In this document: positions 18,520 to 27,927 of the stretch, one piece after another
Position numbering within the stretch: the stretch's first letter is position 1
Layout: every line of letters begins with the position of its first letter
Assembly (NCBI RefSeq): GCF_035658495.1
Contig: NZ_CP141944.1
Coordinates: 62,001-126,000 of the forward strand
DNA length: 64,000 nucleotides
Reading direction: 5' to 3'
Source: Novosphingobium sp. RL4
Lineage (GTDB): Bacteria > Pseudomonadota > Alphaproteobacteria > Sphingomonadales > Sphingomonadaceae
Program-made: the position numbers and the translations under genes
Notes under the pieces: model-generated
Told to the model about the DNA's origin: nothing
What the model saw: only the letters and a program-made list of their open reading frames with translations
Database searches by the model: none

Positions 18520-20169
18520 ATGGACTTCCTGAACCGCCATCCGCGCCTTGCGGCGGGGTTTGCAGCGATTCTCGCCGGGGCCATGGCGGCCTGCGGCTTC
18601 CAGCCCCTCGCACTCTGGCCGCTGACGTTGCTCGGCGTGGCCTGGCTTGCCGAACTGATCACACGTGCGCCGGGATGGCGACGCGCCCTGCTGATCGGCT
18701 GGTGCTTCGGCCTCGGGCACTTCACCCTGGGGGACAACTGGATCGCCACGGCATTCACTTACCAGGCCTCCATGCCCGCCTGGCTGGGGATGATCGCGGT
18801 ATTCCTGCTGTCGCTCTACCTCGCGATCTATCCCGGCCTCGCCGCGCTGGCGGGCTGGTTGCTGCTGAGGCTGGATCGCGGCCGCAGGGACGGTCCGCGT
18901 GATGTGCCGGGGCCGGGCGCCTTCCTCATTCTCGCGCTGGCACTCGCCGCCGCCTGGATCGTGAGCGAATGGCTGCGCGCCTGGGTCTTCACCGGCTTTG
19001 CCTGGAACCCGCTCGGCGTGGCTCTGCTCGGCGGCTTCCAAAGCCGCGGCCTCGCGCTGGCGGCACCGTGGGTGGGGACTTACGGTCTTTCCGGCCTGCT
19101 GGTCCTGATCGCCTGCCTCCCCGGCTTGCTCTGGCGGATGATCCGCAGCTTCAAAGGCCCTGCACGCTGGAGCTGGGTGCTGCCCGGATTCGCCGTCTAC
19201 ATCCCGCTCACGATGCTGATGGCGCAGCCCGATCCCTGGGCACAGCGCAGCGAGGGAGCGATCCGCTTCACGCTGGTCCAGCCCGACATCCGGCAGGAAC
19301 GGATCGACGATCCGCGCCTTTACGAGGCCAATTTCGTGCAACTGGCGCGCCTTTCCGTTCCCCGCTCGCCGGGGGACAGGCGCCTCATCCTCTGGCCGGA
19401 ATCCGGCCTTGGGGACTATATTCGCGATGGTTATCCCCCCTTCCTCTACCGCATGTACACATATGCCGGAGACCCGGTTCTCGCCCGCGAGCGGATCGGG
19501 CGGGTAATCGGCCCTTACGGCCTGCTGATGACCGGTGCGGTGGATCTGGTGATGGAGGGCGATCAGGCCGTGGCCGCCCGCAACTCGGTTTCCGCGATCG
19601 ACGGCAATGGCAACCTGCTGGCAAGCTATTCCAAGGCGCATCTGGTCCCCTACGGCGAGTACCTTGCCCTGCGCTGGCTGCTCGAACCCCTTGGCGCCAC
19701 CCGGTTCGTAGCGGGAAACCTAGACTTCTGGCCCGGCCCGGGCCCGCGCACCGTCGACTTCGGCGAATGGGGCAAGGCCGGCATCCAGATCTGCTACGAG
19801 ATCGTCTTCAGCGGGCAGGTCGTCGATCCCCGCGTAAGACCTGACTATATCTTCAACCCGTCCAACGACGGCTGGTTCGGGAGCTGGGGCCCGCCGCAGC
19901 ACCTCGCCCAGGCCCGGCTTCGTGCTATCGAGGAAGGCCTGCCCGTCATGCGCTCGACCACGACCGGGATCAGCGCCGTGATCGATGCCGATGGTATCGT
20001 GCGCTCGTATGTCCCCTGGCATAGCGCAGGAAGGCTCGACGGAAGCATTCCGCCGCCTCACGAGCCCACGCCGTTCGCACGGTTCGGCAACCTGCTGCCG
20101 CTGACGCTTGCCCTCGGTTTCTGGCTTGTTGCGGTTTCCGTTATTGCGCTCCGGCGTCGGCGCGGGTAG
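18520..20169 (+). CDS. lnt: Apolipoprotein N-acyltransferase
   Basis: 549 residues. About eight hydrophobic segments occupy residues 10-230 and one closes the C-terminus (about 520-540). The nitrilase-like periplasmic domain has the expected triad: E294 (LILWPESG), K372 (YSKAHLVPYGEYLALR) and C425 (IQICYEIVF). It adds the third acyl chain to the N-terminal cysteine of lipoproteins in the inner membrane, the last step after Lgt (also in this window, 50976) and signal peptidase II. ATG 18520 begins MDFLNRHPRLAAGFAA; the long upstream frame is not hydrophobic and was rejected. metK follows after 41 bp. Confidence 0.95.
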   Translation: MDFLNRHPRLAAGFAAILAGAMAACGFQPLALWPLTLLGVAWLAELITRAPGWRRALLIGWCFGLGHFTLGDNWIATAFTYQASMPAWLGMIAVFLLSLYLAIYPGLAALAGWLLLRLDRGRRDGPRDVPGPGAFLILALALAAAWIVSEWLRAWVFTGFAWNPLGVALLGGFQSRGLALAAPWVGTYGLSGLLVLIACLPGLLWRMIRSFKGPARWSWVLPGFAVYIPLTMLMAQPDPWAQRSEGAIRFTLVQPDIRQERIDDPRLYEANFVQLARLSVPRSPGDRRLILWPESGLGDYIRDGYPPFLYRMYTYAGDPVLARERIGRVIGPYGLLMTGAVDLVMEGDQAVAARNSVSAIDGNGNLLASYSKAHLVPYGEYLALRWLLEPLGATRFVAGNLDFWPGPGPRTVDFGEWGKAGIQICYEIVFSGQVVDPRVRPDYIFNPSNDGWFGSWGPPQHLAQARLRAIEEGLPVMRSTTTGISAVIDADGIVRSYVPWHSAGRLDGSIPPPHEPTPFARFGNLLPLTLALGFWLVAVSVIALRRRRG

Positions 20170-20178
20170 ACCCGTAAC

Positions 20179-20200
20179 CACATAAAGATTTCTTTATATG
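20179..20200. promoter_or_regulatory. Palindromic operator before metK, matching the sahR operator
   Basis: A 22-bp near-palindrome with core ATAAAGA-TT-TCTTTAT ends 10 bp before the metK ATG. It matches 20 of 22 positions of the perfect palindrome at 60856-60877 in front of the ArsR-methyltransferase gene. SahR-type regulators are known to control SAM-cycle genes including metK, so binding by the protein encoded at 60885 is the natural reading. The site lies within the 41-bp gap after lnt. Confidence 0.75.
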
Positions 20201-20210
20201 TGGTGTCACG

Positions 20211-21428
<1,218 letters not shown>

Positions 21429-21453
21429 CCGGCCGCACCTTCGAAGGCATTGA

Positions 21454-21489
21454 AACGGGCCGGGTTTCCGAAAGGAAGCCCGGCCCGTT
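21454..21489 (+). terminator. metK terminator: 16-bp stem with GAAA tetraloop
   Basis: The arms 21454-21469 and 21474-21489 pair over 16 bp (one G-U) and close with a GAAA tetraloop. It begins 25 bp past the metK stop and is followed by TCGCTTT. Confidence 0.8.
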
Positions 21490-21590
21490 CGCTTTGGCGC
21501 GGAGCCGGTCCGGCCCTCGCCATCGATGAACCGCCAACCTTGATCGACCAACGACGGCTTCCGGCTTGCACTGCGCGGCAAGCGGTCTAG

Positions 21591-21852
21591 GTCGTAAACT
21601 CATAAACGGCGCCATCGAGGCGCCCAAATGGCGAACAGCTCGGGCCGAAGCTGACGCCGGGCGGGCTGGTTGCCCGTCCAAGGCAGCTTAGGCCCGAGAT
21701 GGAAGCCATTTGGGCGTCCCTTCGGGATTTGACCAAAATGGCCCAGCGCTGCGTCGGGAAGGCTTGAAATATCGACATATTCCATCACCTTCCCTCCTGG
21801 CGCTGAGCCATTTTGCCTCAAACCTCGATGGTGCCGTTTATGAGTTTACGAC
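21591..21852. mobile_element. 262-bp miniature inverted-repeat element (copy 1)
   Basis: The ends are 30-bp inverted repeats (21591-21620 and 21823-21852, one mismatch) starting GTCGTAAACTCATAAACGGC. Both sides are flanked by CTAG (21587-21590, 21853-21856), which fits a 4-bp target duplication as seen for the IS5 group. The interior has no recognisable transposase; the longest frame (minus strand, about 73 codons, 21600-21821) runs from one end repeat to the other and matches nothing I know. It lies between the metK terminator and the M3 peptidase gene, filling most of this 484-bp gap. A shortened relative is at 27808. Confidence 0.8.
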
Positions 21853-21912
21853 CTAGCCTCATGGCATCGGCTTGCCGCGCCTTGCCGGCAGGCATCAAGG
21901 GACACACTCCAC

Positions 21913-23772
21913 ATGATCGAACTCGACCGCCGCGGCGCCCTGGGACTGGCTGCCGCGCTTCCGCTCGTATCGGCATTGCCCGGTCTCGCCAGCGCCGCCA
22001 CGAACGATCTTGCCGCCTGGGATCTCACTGATCTCTATCCCGACCTTGCAAGCTGGGAAACCGCCCGCAAGCAGGTGATGGATGCCCTGCCCCGCCTTGC
22101 CGCATACAAGGGCACGCTCGGCCAGAGCGCCGAGGCCATGGCGAAAGTGCTTGAGGACATCTCCGCCGTCACTCTCAAGGCGATCCGCGTCTACACTTAT
22201 GCCGCGCTCAAGGCCGACGAGGACCTGCGCATCGCCCCCAACCAGGAACGTCAGGCCCAGGTGCAGGACATGTTCGCCGCCTTCGGCGAGGCAACCGCCT
22301 GGACCAGCCCGGAAATCCTCGCCGCGGGCAAGGACAAGGTGGAGCGCTTCATCGCCTCCAACGATGCGCTGAAGCGCCGCTTCGCCTTCTCGCTGCGCAA
22401 TACCCTGCGCAAGGCCGACCACACGCTCGACACACAGGGCGAGCAGATCCTCGCGGCCGCATCGTCGCCGCTCTCCGGTCCCGGCACGATCCGCGAACAG
22501 TTGTTCAACTCGGACATCCCCTGGCCCACGATCACCCTTTCGGACGGACGCGAAACCCGGCTCGACAGCCAGGGCTATTCGCTTACCCGGGATGCCGCGA
22601 ACCGCGAGGACCGCAAGAAGGTGTTCGATGCCTACTTCGGAGAGATGGGCAAATTCGAAAGCTCGCTGGGCGCCGCCATGGCCGCCAAGCTCAAGGGCGA
22701 CGTGTTCGAGGCGCGCATCCGCAAATACCCCAATTCGCTCGCCATGGCCCAGGCGGACGACGATGTGCCCGAGACCGTCTACCGCACGCTCGTATCGGCC
22801 ACGAACGAAGGGCTTCCCCAGCTTCACCGCTATTTCCAGCTCCGCCGCAAGATGCTGAACCTGCCGGATATCCATTATTACGACATCTACCCGCCGCTGG
22901 TCAGCCTCGACCGCAAGTTCACGCTCACCGACATGCGCAACATCACGCTGAAAGCCGTCGCCCCGCTCGGGCCGGATTACGTGAAGCAGCTGGGCGAGGC
23001 GACCGCGGCCCGCTGGATGGATCCGCTTCCCCGGCCCGGCAAGACGTCCGGCGCCTACATGAACGGCTCCGTCTACGACGTGCACCCCTACCTGCTACTC
23101 AACCTCGGCGAGAACTACGAAGGTCTGTCCACTTACGCGCACGAGTGGGGCCATGCCATGCACAGCCTGCTGGCGAAGTCAGCCCAGCCGTTCGAACTGG
23201 CGGACTATCCCACTTTCACGGCGGAAATCGCCTCGACCTGCAACGAACTGCTGCTCACCGACTACATGCTGGACCAGGCCAAGACGAAGCAGGAGCGCAT
23301 CTACTACCTCGGCATGCGGCTGGAAGGGCTGCGCGGCACTTACTTCCGGCAAACGATGTTCGCGGAGTTCGAACTGAAGATGCACGAGATGGCGGAGGCT
23401 GGTCAGGGCCTTTCCGGCGAGAGCCTGACGAGGGTCTATCTCGATCTGCTGAAACGCTATCACGGCCCGGATTTCGTGATCGACGAACCCTATGCGATCG
23501 AATGGGCCTATATCCCGCACTTCTTCAGCTTCTTCTACGTCTACCAGTACGCCACCTCGATCACTGCGGGGACATGGTTCGCCAATGCCATCCTCAAGGG
23601 AGGAAACGCGGAGCGCGAACGCTATCTCGACGTGCTGCGCGCGGGCGGCTCGGACCATCCCACGGCGATCCTCAAACGGGCCGGTCTCGACATGACCAGC
23701 CCCCAGCCCTACCGCGATCTCATCGCCGGCTTCGGCCAGACGATAGACGAGATCGAATCCCTGCTCGGCTAA
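21913..23772 (+). CDS. Exported M3 family oligoendopeptidase (PepF type)
   Basis: 619 residues. The zinc motif HEWGH is at about 410-414 (STYAHEWGHAMHSLLAKSAQPFE), with downstream EIASTCNEL carrying the third ligand. The N-terminus (LDRRGALGLAAALPLVSALPGLASA) has a twin arginine and hydrophobic core, so Tat export is plausible. Most PepF enzymes are cytoplasmic, so an exported one is a point of interest. It cleaves oligopeptides of roughly 7-17 residues. ATG 21913 lies 60 bp after the right end of the miniature element, so the element may sit in its promoter. sseA follows after 112 bp. Confidence 0.92.
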   Translation: MIELDRRGALGLAAALPLVSALPGLASAATNDLAAWDLTDLYPDLASWETARKQVMDALPRLAAYKGTLGQSAEAMAKVLEDISAVTLKAIRVYTYAALKADEDLRIAPNQERQAQVQDMFAAFGEATAWTSPEILAAGKDKVERFIASNDALKRRFAFSLRNTLRKADHTLDTQGEQILAAASSPLSGPGTIREQLFNSDIPWPTITLSDGRETRLDSQGYSLTRDAANREDRKKVFDAYFGEMGKFESSLGAAMAAKLKGDVFEARIRKYPNSLAMAQADDDVPETVYRTLVSATNEGLPQLHRYFQLRRKMLNLPDIHYYDIYPPLVSLDRKFTLTDMRNITLKAVAPLGPDYVKQLGEATAARWMDPLPRPGKTSGAYMNGSVYDVHPYLLLNLGENYEGLSTYAHEWGHAMHSLLAKSAQPFELADYPTFTAEIASTCNELLLTDYMLDQAKTKQERIYYLGMRLEGLRGTYFRQTMFAEFELKMHEMAEAGQGLSGESLTRVYLDLLKRYHGPDFVIDEPYAIEWAYIPHFFSFFYVYQYATSITAGTWFANAILKGGNAERERYLDVLRAGGSDHPTAILKRAGLDMTSPQPYRDLIAGFGQTIDEIESLLG

Positions 23773-23884
23773 GCCGGCGATGCGACCGTAATTCGGGACG
23801 GGAGGCGTCGACATCGCGCCTTCCCCGTCCTACCTGCCGCACGATTGCACCGGCCATTCTCCGTGGCTGACCCAAGGCTGACCC

Positions 23885-24733
23885 ATGGCATATGAAACGC
23901 TGATTTCCGTCTCCCAACTCCATGACCTGCTGGCTTCCGGGGAGGACGTGCTGATCCTCGACTGCGACTTCGAGCTGGGCCAGCCAGACAAGGGCCGCGA
24001 AAGCTATCGCGCCGGGCACCTTCCCGGCGCGCGCCATGCCCATCTCGACGACGACCTGGCCGGGCCGCCGGACGGTACCAACGGTCGCCATCCGCTGCCC
24101 GCCCCGGTCGCGCTCGCCGCGTTCCTGCGCGGACAGGGACTGAAGCCGGGACAGCAGGTCGTCACCTGCGATTCCAGCGGCGGGGCCTGGGCCGCCCGCG
24201 CCTGGTGGCTGCTGCGCTGGGTCGGCCATGCCCCGGTCGCCGTGCTGGACGGCGGCAAGCAGGCTTGGGTGGCGGCAGGCCTGCCGATCGAAACCGGAGA
24301 GCCTGCCCCCTGCGCACCGGGTACTTTCGTTGCGGGCGAGCCGCTGGTGCCCGCCCCGGTAAATGCCGCGCAAGTGCTCGCAAATATCGAAACCGGCGCC
24401 GCGCAGACGCTTGACGCCCGCGATCCGTCGCGGTTCCGGGGCGATCCCAATCCGATCGACCCCGTTGCCGGGCACATCCCGGGCGCGCGAAACCGGTTCT
24501 TCCGGGACAACCTCGGGCCGGACGGACGCTTCCGTTCCGCCGAGGAACTTGCCGCCCGCTTCAGCGACCTGCTCGGCGGCCGGCCCGCGATACTCAGTTG
24601 CGGTTCGGGCGTAACCGCCTGCCACAATGCACTCGCCATGGCCGTGGCGGGGCTGGCCGAACCACATCTCTATCCCGGCTCGTGGAGCGAGTGGATCGCC
24701 GATCCGGCGCGTCCCGTCGCCACGGGCGACTGA
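23885..24733 (+). CDS. sseA: 3-mercaptopyruvate / thiosulfate sulfurtransferase
   Basis: 282 residues with two rhodanese domains: an inactive N-terminal one (ILDCDFELGQPDKGRESYRAGHLPGARH) and a catalytic C-terminal one (TLDARDPSRFRGDPNPIDPVAGHIPGARN). The active-site loop CGSGVTA begins at C239; the CG(S/T)GVTA form is that of mercaptopyruvate sulfurtransferases rather than CRKGVTA of thiosulfate enzymes. It moves sulfur from mercaptopyruvate to thiol or cyanide acceptors. It is the middle gene between the M3 peptidase and the CHAT protein, both in the same direction, but spacing over 100 bp on both sides makes a shared operon uncertain. Confidence 0.93.
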   Translation: MAYETLISVSQLHDLLASGEDVLILDCDFELGQPDKGRESYRAGHLPGARHAHLDDDLAGPPDGTNGRHPLPAPVALAAFLRGQGLKPGQQVVTCDSSGGAWAARAWWLLRWVGHAPVAVLDGGKQAWVAAGLPIETGEPAPCAPGTFVAGEPLVPAPVNAAQVLANIETGAAQTLDARDPSRFRGDPNPIDPVAGHIPGARNRFFRDNLGPDGRFRSAEELAARFSDLLGGRPAILSCGSGVTACHNALAMAVAGLAEPHLYPGSWSEWIADPARPVATGD

Positions 24734-24888
24734 CGGCAGGCCGCATCGAAGCCGCTCTCGAAAGCTGCGATTCCCGCCGAAGAACAATTACATCCTTGCC
24801 GTCAGGCCGCATTCCTGTGCTTGACGAACATCGTACCGGAAATCGGGGCTGGCCCCGAAGCGATGAATTCTTCCGGTCGGGGGCGACG

Positions 24889-27807
24889 ATGACGATGCGG
24901 CTCTGGGCAGGCCTGACAGCATGCCTCCTGGCGGGGACGGCAATGGGCGGGTCAGGCACGGCCATGGCCCGTCCTGCACCTTTGCCGGGCCAGCTCGCCA
25001 GCGAGCTTCATGCCCTTGCCGACTATGACACCTCAGGCGACCCGCAAGCCGCGCTGAACCGGATCGACGCGCTGCTCGCAAAGGCGCGCGAAATCCGGGG
25101 CCTCGACCCTGTGGACCTGCTTCTTGCCGATGCCACGCGCGGCGAAGCCCTGTTCTGGCTCGGCCGCTACGCGGAAGCGCTCGCCGTCTTCCGCCGGTTC
25201 GATGCGGAAATGACCGCTCGCGGCCAACCGATGACACCGCGCCGGGCCGACATCGTCAACAATATCGGTTCCGCGCTCTCCAGCCTCGGAAAGCTCGACG
25301 AGGCCCACGGCTACAAACAGCGCGCTCTCGCGATCGCCGAGGAGATCTCCGGGCCGGGCAGCAGCGAATATGCCGCCGCGCTCTACGGGCTCGCGGTGAT
25401 CGACTATCGACGCGGCCTGCCGCTGGAGGCGATCCCGAAAGTCGAGCAGGCCCTCGCCATCAGCCGCGCCGCTGCGGAGCGCACCGGAACGAACCTCGAA
25501 AATCCGGCCATCTACGGCATCACGCTGTCGACCCTTCGCATACAGGCAGGCGATTCCGCCTCCGCCGTCGATGCCGCCCGCGATGCCGCCAGCTGGGCCG
25601 AGGCTCGCCTTGGCAAGGGACACCGGATCACGCTGGCATCGCTCAATGCACTGGGGGCCGCGCTCAACGATGCCGGCCTCTACGGACGGGCCACCCCGAT
25701 CCTGCGCCGCGCGCTGGACTTGCGCATGGCGAACCCTTCGCCTGACCAGCGCGACGTCGGCTATTCGCTCAATGCGCTGGCCTACTCGCTCGACCTCGCC
25801 GGTTTTTCCGAAGAAGCGCGTCCTTTCTACGAGCGCTCGGCAGCGATCTTCGAGGCATTGCCACCTTCGGGCCAGTCGATGTCGGGCGCCAACATCTTCG
25901 GCCAGATCGCACGCATCGCGCGGGACGACGGAGAAACCGAAACCGCGCTGGCCCTCTATCGCAAGGCACTGGCGCTGGCTCGCCGCAACGCGGCCTCTCC
26001 CGACGATCCCGAAGTGCTGTGGGCCGAATTCAGCCTCGCCAAGATGCTCAATCTGACGGGCGATCCAAAAAGCGCGCTGGCGCTGCTCGATCACGTCAAC
26101 GCGGGCTATGCGAAGCGGGCGCAGGCCGCCAATCTTGATCGCATCTCCGGTCTCGCGCTGCGGGGTCTTATCGATGCGCGTCAGGGCGATCCGGTCGGTG
26201 CGCTCGAACGGCTGAAACCCGTCCTGGCTACCTTGCGCGAACATTTGCTGGACCGGGCATCCCCTGCTGCGGGCTCGGTGCGCCTGCGCGATCAGGCTTC
26301 GGGGCTCTTCGTGCTCGAAAGCCGCGTGGCGCTTGCCGCAGGGGACATGGAAACCGCGTTCGGCGCCCTCCAGATGGCGGGAATGGGGGACCTCCAGACC
26401 GCGTTCGGCGGCGCAGGCCCCTATCGCGGCGGCCATGGCCCCGAAGCCGAAGAGGCCATTCGCGCCTACCGCAACGAAGCCGCCGAACTGCGCGCCCTGC
26501 GCCGAGAACGTGACCGGGCGACCGGCGACGGCCAAAGCCTGTCCCCAGATGCTGAGGAAAAGCTCGCCGCATCGGAAACGCGCCTTTTCCGGCTCGATGC
26601 CGAGATCGCGCGGCTCGTCCCCGGCCATACCGCGCTGTCCAGCCTGACCCCCGCCGGGCTCATCGCCACCCGCGCACACTTGCGCGGCGATCAGGCGGTT
26701 CTCCTTTACGGACAGGATGCCGAAGGTCTGGTCGTGCTTGCGGTCACGCGCGGGGGCATCGCTTCCGCGCTGGTGCCGGTAACACCGCGCCGCCTGCTGG
26801 ACCTGCAACGCCGCCTGCGCGGATCGATCGAGGAAGGCGTGCTAACGGACGGCCGATCCGCTTTCGACCGGCAGGCTGCCCACGAACTCTACACGCTGCT
26901 GTTCCCTACCCCTATCGCGCGCGCCGTGCATGACCGCGAAGAGTTGGCCGTCCTCGCGCAGGGCACCCTGGCCGCGCTGCCGTTCGACCTGCTCGTCACC
27001 GCACCGCCCCGTGGATCGGACAGCGATCCACAAGCCCTGCGCGAAACCCCGTGGCTGGTGAGGACTCACGCCGTCGGCACCCTGATAAGCGCTTCCACGC
27101 TGTCATCCGGTACATCGCGAAGAGCCGGCCGGCGCGGATTCGTCGGCATCGGCGCTCCGGTGCTGCGAAATCCCGATGCCGATGCCTCTGATGCCGTCGC
27201 CACGGTAGTCTCCGCTCTCCCCGGCCTGCCGAGCCTGCCCGGCGCCGGGAATGAGCTTGCCGCGATGGCCGCAACCTTCAGGGGCGAACGCCGGCTGCTC
27301 CTCGGCTCCGGCGCCACCGAGGCAGCGGTCAAGGCCGCGCCGCTGGACCGGGCGGGGGTGATCGCCTTCGCCACGCACGGACTGGTGGGCGGCGCCTATC
27401 GCAACATGCTCGAACCCGCGCTCGTCCTGACGCCTCCCGCCGATGCGGGCGGGTCCGAAGACGGGTTGCTCACGGCCTCGGAAATCGCGCGGCTCAAGCT
27501 CGACGCGGACTGGGTGATCCTTTCCGCCTGCGACACCAGTGCGGGCGACAGCGAGAATGCGCCGACTTATTCCGGCCTGGCACAGGCCTTCATTTCCGCC
27601 GGCGCCCGTTCGCTGCTGCTGTCGCACTGGCCGGTGCGGGACGATGTCGCCAGCCGGCTGACACTGGCCACGGTGAAAGGCGCGCGTGGACATACCCGCC
27701 GCGCCGAAGCGCTGCGCCGGGCCCAACTCGATGTGCTGGGCGACCGGAGCGTGGCGGGCGCGGCCCATCCGGCGATCTGGGCGCCGTTCGTGCTGGTGGG
27801 GAACTAG
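24889..27807 (+). CDS. Exported TPR-CHAT domain (caspase-like) protein
   Basis: 972 residues. A signal peptide (MRLWAGLTACLLAGTAMG) precedes TPR-like helical repeats over about residues 30-450, such as NNIGSALSSLGKLDEAHGYKQRALAI. A coiled segment (RALRRERDRATGDG) leads into a C-terminal CHAT domain (about 600-972). The predicted catalytic dyad is H830 (IAFATHGLV) and C881 (ILSACDTSAG), and the fold ends YSGLAQAFISAGARSLLLSHWPV. CHAT proteins are caspase/separase relatives; several act in bacterial defence when cytoplasmic. Here the export signal points to the envelope, and no partner gene is adjacent. The stop TAG is part of the CTAG flanking the second miniature element. Start ATG 24889 was chosen because it puts the signal peptide at the N-terminus. 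Confidence 0.88.
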   Translation: MTMRLWAGLTACLLAGTAMGGSGTAMARPAPLPGQLASELHALADYDTSGDPQAALNRIDALLAKAREIRGLDPVDLLLADATRGEALFWLGRYAEALAVFRRFDAEMTARGQPMTPRRADIVNNIGSALSSLGKLDEAHGYKQRALAIAEEISGPGSSEYAAALYGLAVIDYRRGLPLEAIPKVEQALAISRAAAERTGTNLENPAIYGITLSTLRIQAGDSASAVDAARDAASWAEARLGKGHRITLASLNALGAALNDAGLYGRATPILRRALDLRMANPSPDQRDVGYSLNALAYSLDLAGFSEEARPFYERSAAIFEALPPSGQSMSGANIFGQIARIARDDGETETALALYRKALALARRNAASPDDPEVLWAEFSLAKMLNLTGDPKSALALLDHVNAGYAKRAQAANLDRISGLALRGLIDARQGDPVGALERLKPVLATLREHLLDRASPAAGSVRLRDQASGLFVLESRVALAAGDMETAFGALQMAGMGDLQTAFGGAGPYRGGHGPEAEEAIRAYRNEAAELRALRRERDRATGDGQSLSPDAEEKLAASETRLFRLDAEIARLVPGHTALSSLTPAGLIATRAHLRGDQAVLLYGQDAEGLVVLAVTRGGIASALVPVTPRRLLDLQRRLRGSIEEGVLTDGRSAFDRQAAHELYTLLFPTPIARAVHDREELAVLAQGTLAALPFDLLVTAPPRGSDSDPQALRETPWLVRTHAVGTLISASTLSSGTSRRAGRRGFVGIGAPVLRNPDADASDAVATVVSALPGLPSLPGAGNELAAMAATFRGERRLLLGSGATEAAVKAAPLDRAGVIAFATHGLVGGAYRNMLEPALVLTPPADAGGSEDGLLTASEIARLKLDADWVILSACDTSAGDSENAPTYSGLAQAFISAGARSLLLSHWPVRDDVASRLTLATVKGARGHTRRAEALRRAQLDVLGDRSVAGAAHPAIWAPFVLVGN

Positions 27808-27889
27808 GTCGTAAACTCATAAACGGCACCTTCGGCCCGAGCTGTTCGCCATTTGGGCGCCTCGATGGTGCCGTTTATGAGTTTACGAC
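27808..27889. mobile_element. 82-bp miniature inverted-repeat element (copy 2)
   Basis: Perfect 23-bp terminal repeats (27808-27830, 27867-27889) with CTAG on both sides (27804-27807, 27890-27893). Its reverse complement matches the first 60 bases of the element at 21591 with one difference, then jumps to the other end repeat; it is an internal deletion of about 180 bp in opposite orientation. The left CTAG supplies the TAG stop of the CHAT gene, and the element lies between the convergent CHAT and nadB genes, where its near-complete hairpin could act as a bidirectional terminator. Confidence 0.85.
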
Positions 27890-27927
27890 CTAGGTGGACG
27901 GGGGCGGTGCCACGCCCCCTTGTTCCG

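Noticed and set aside
21600..21821. 73-codon frame inside miniature element 1 as a transposase remnant
   Set aside because: It has no DDE-like pattern or similarity I recognise and its ends lie in the terminal repeats; treated as non-coding.
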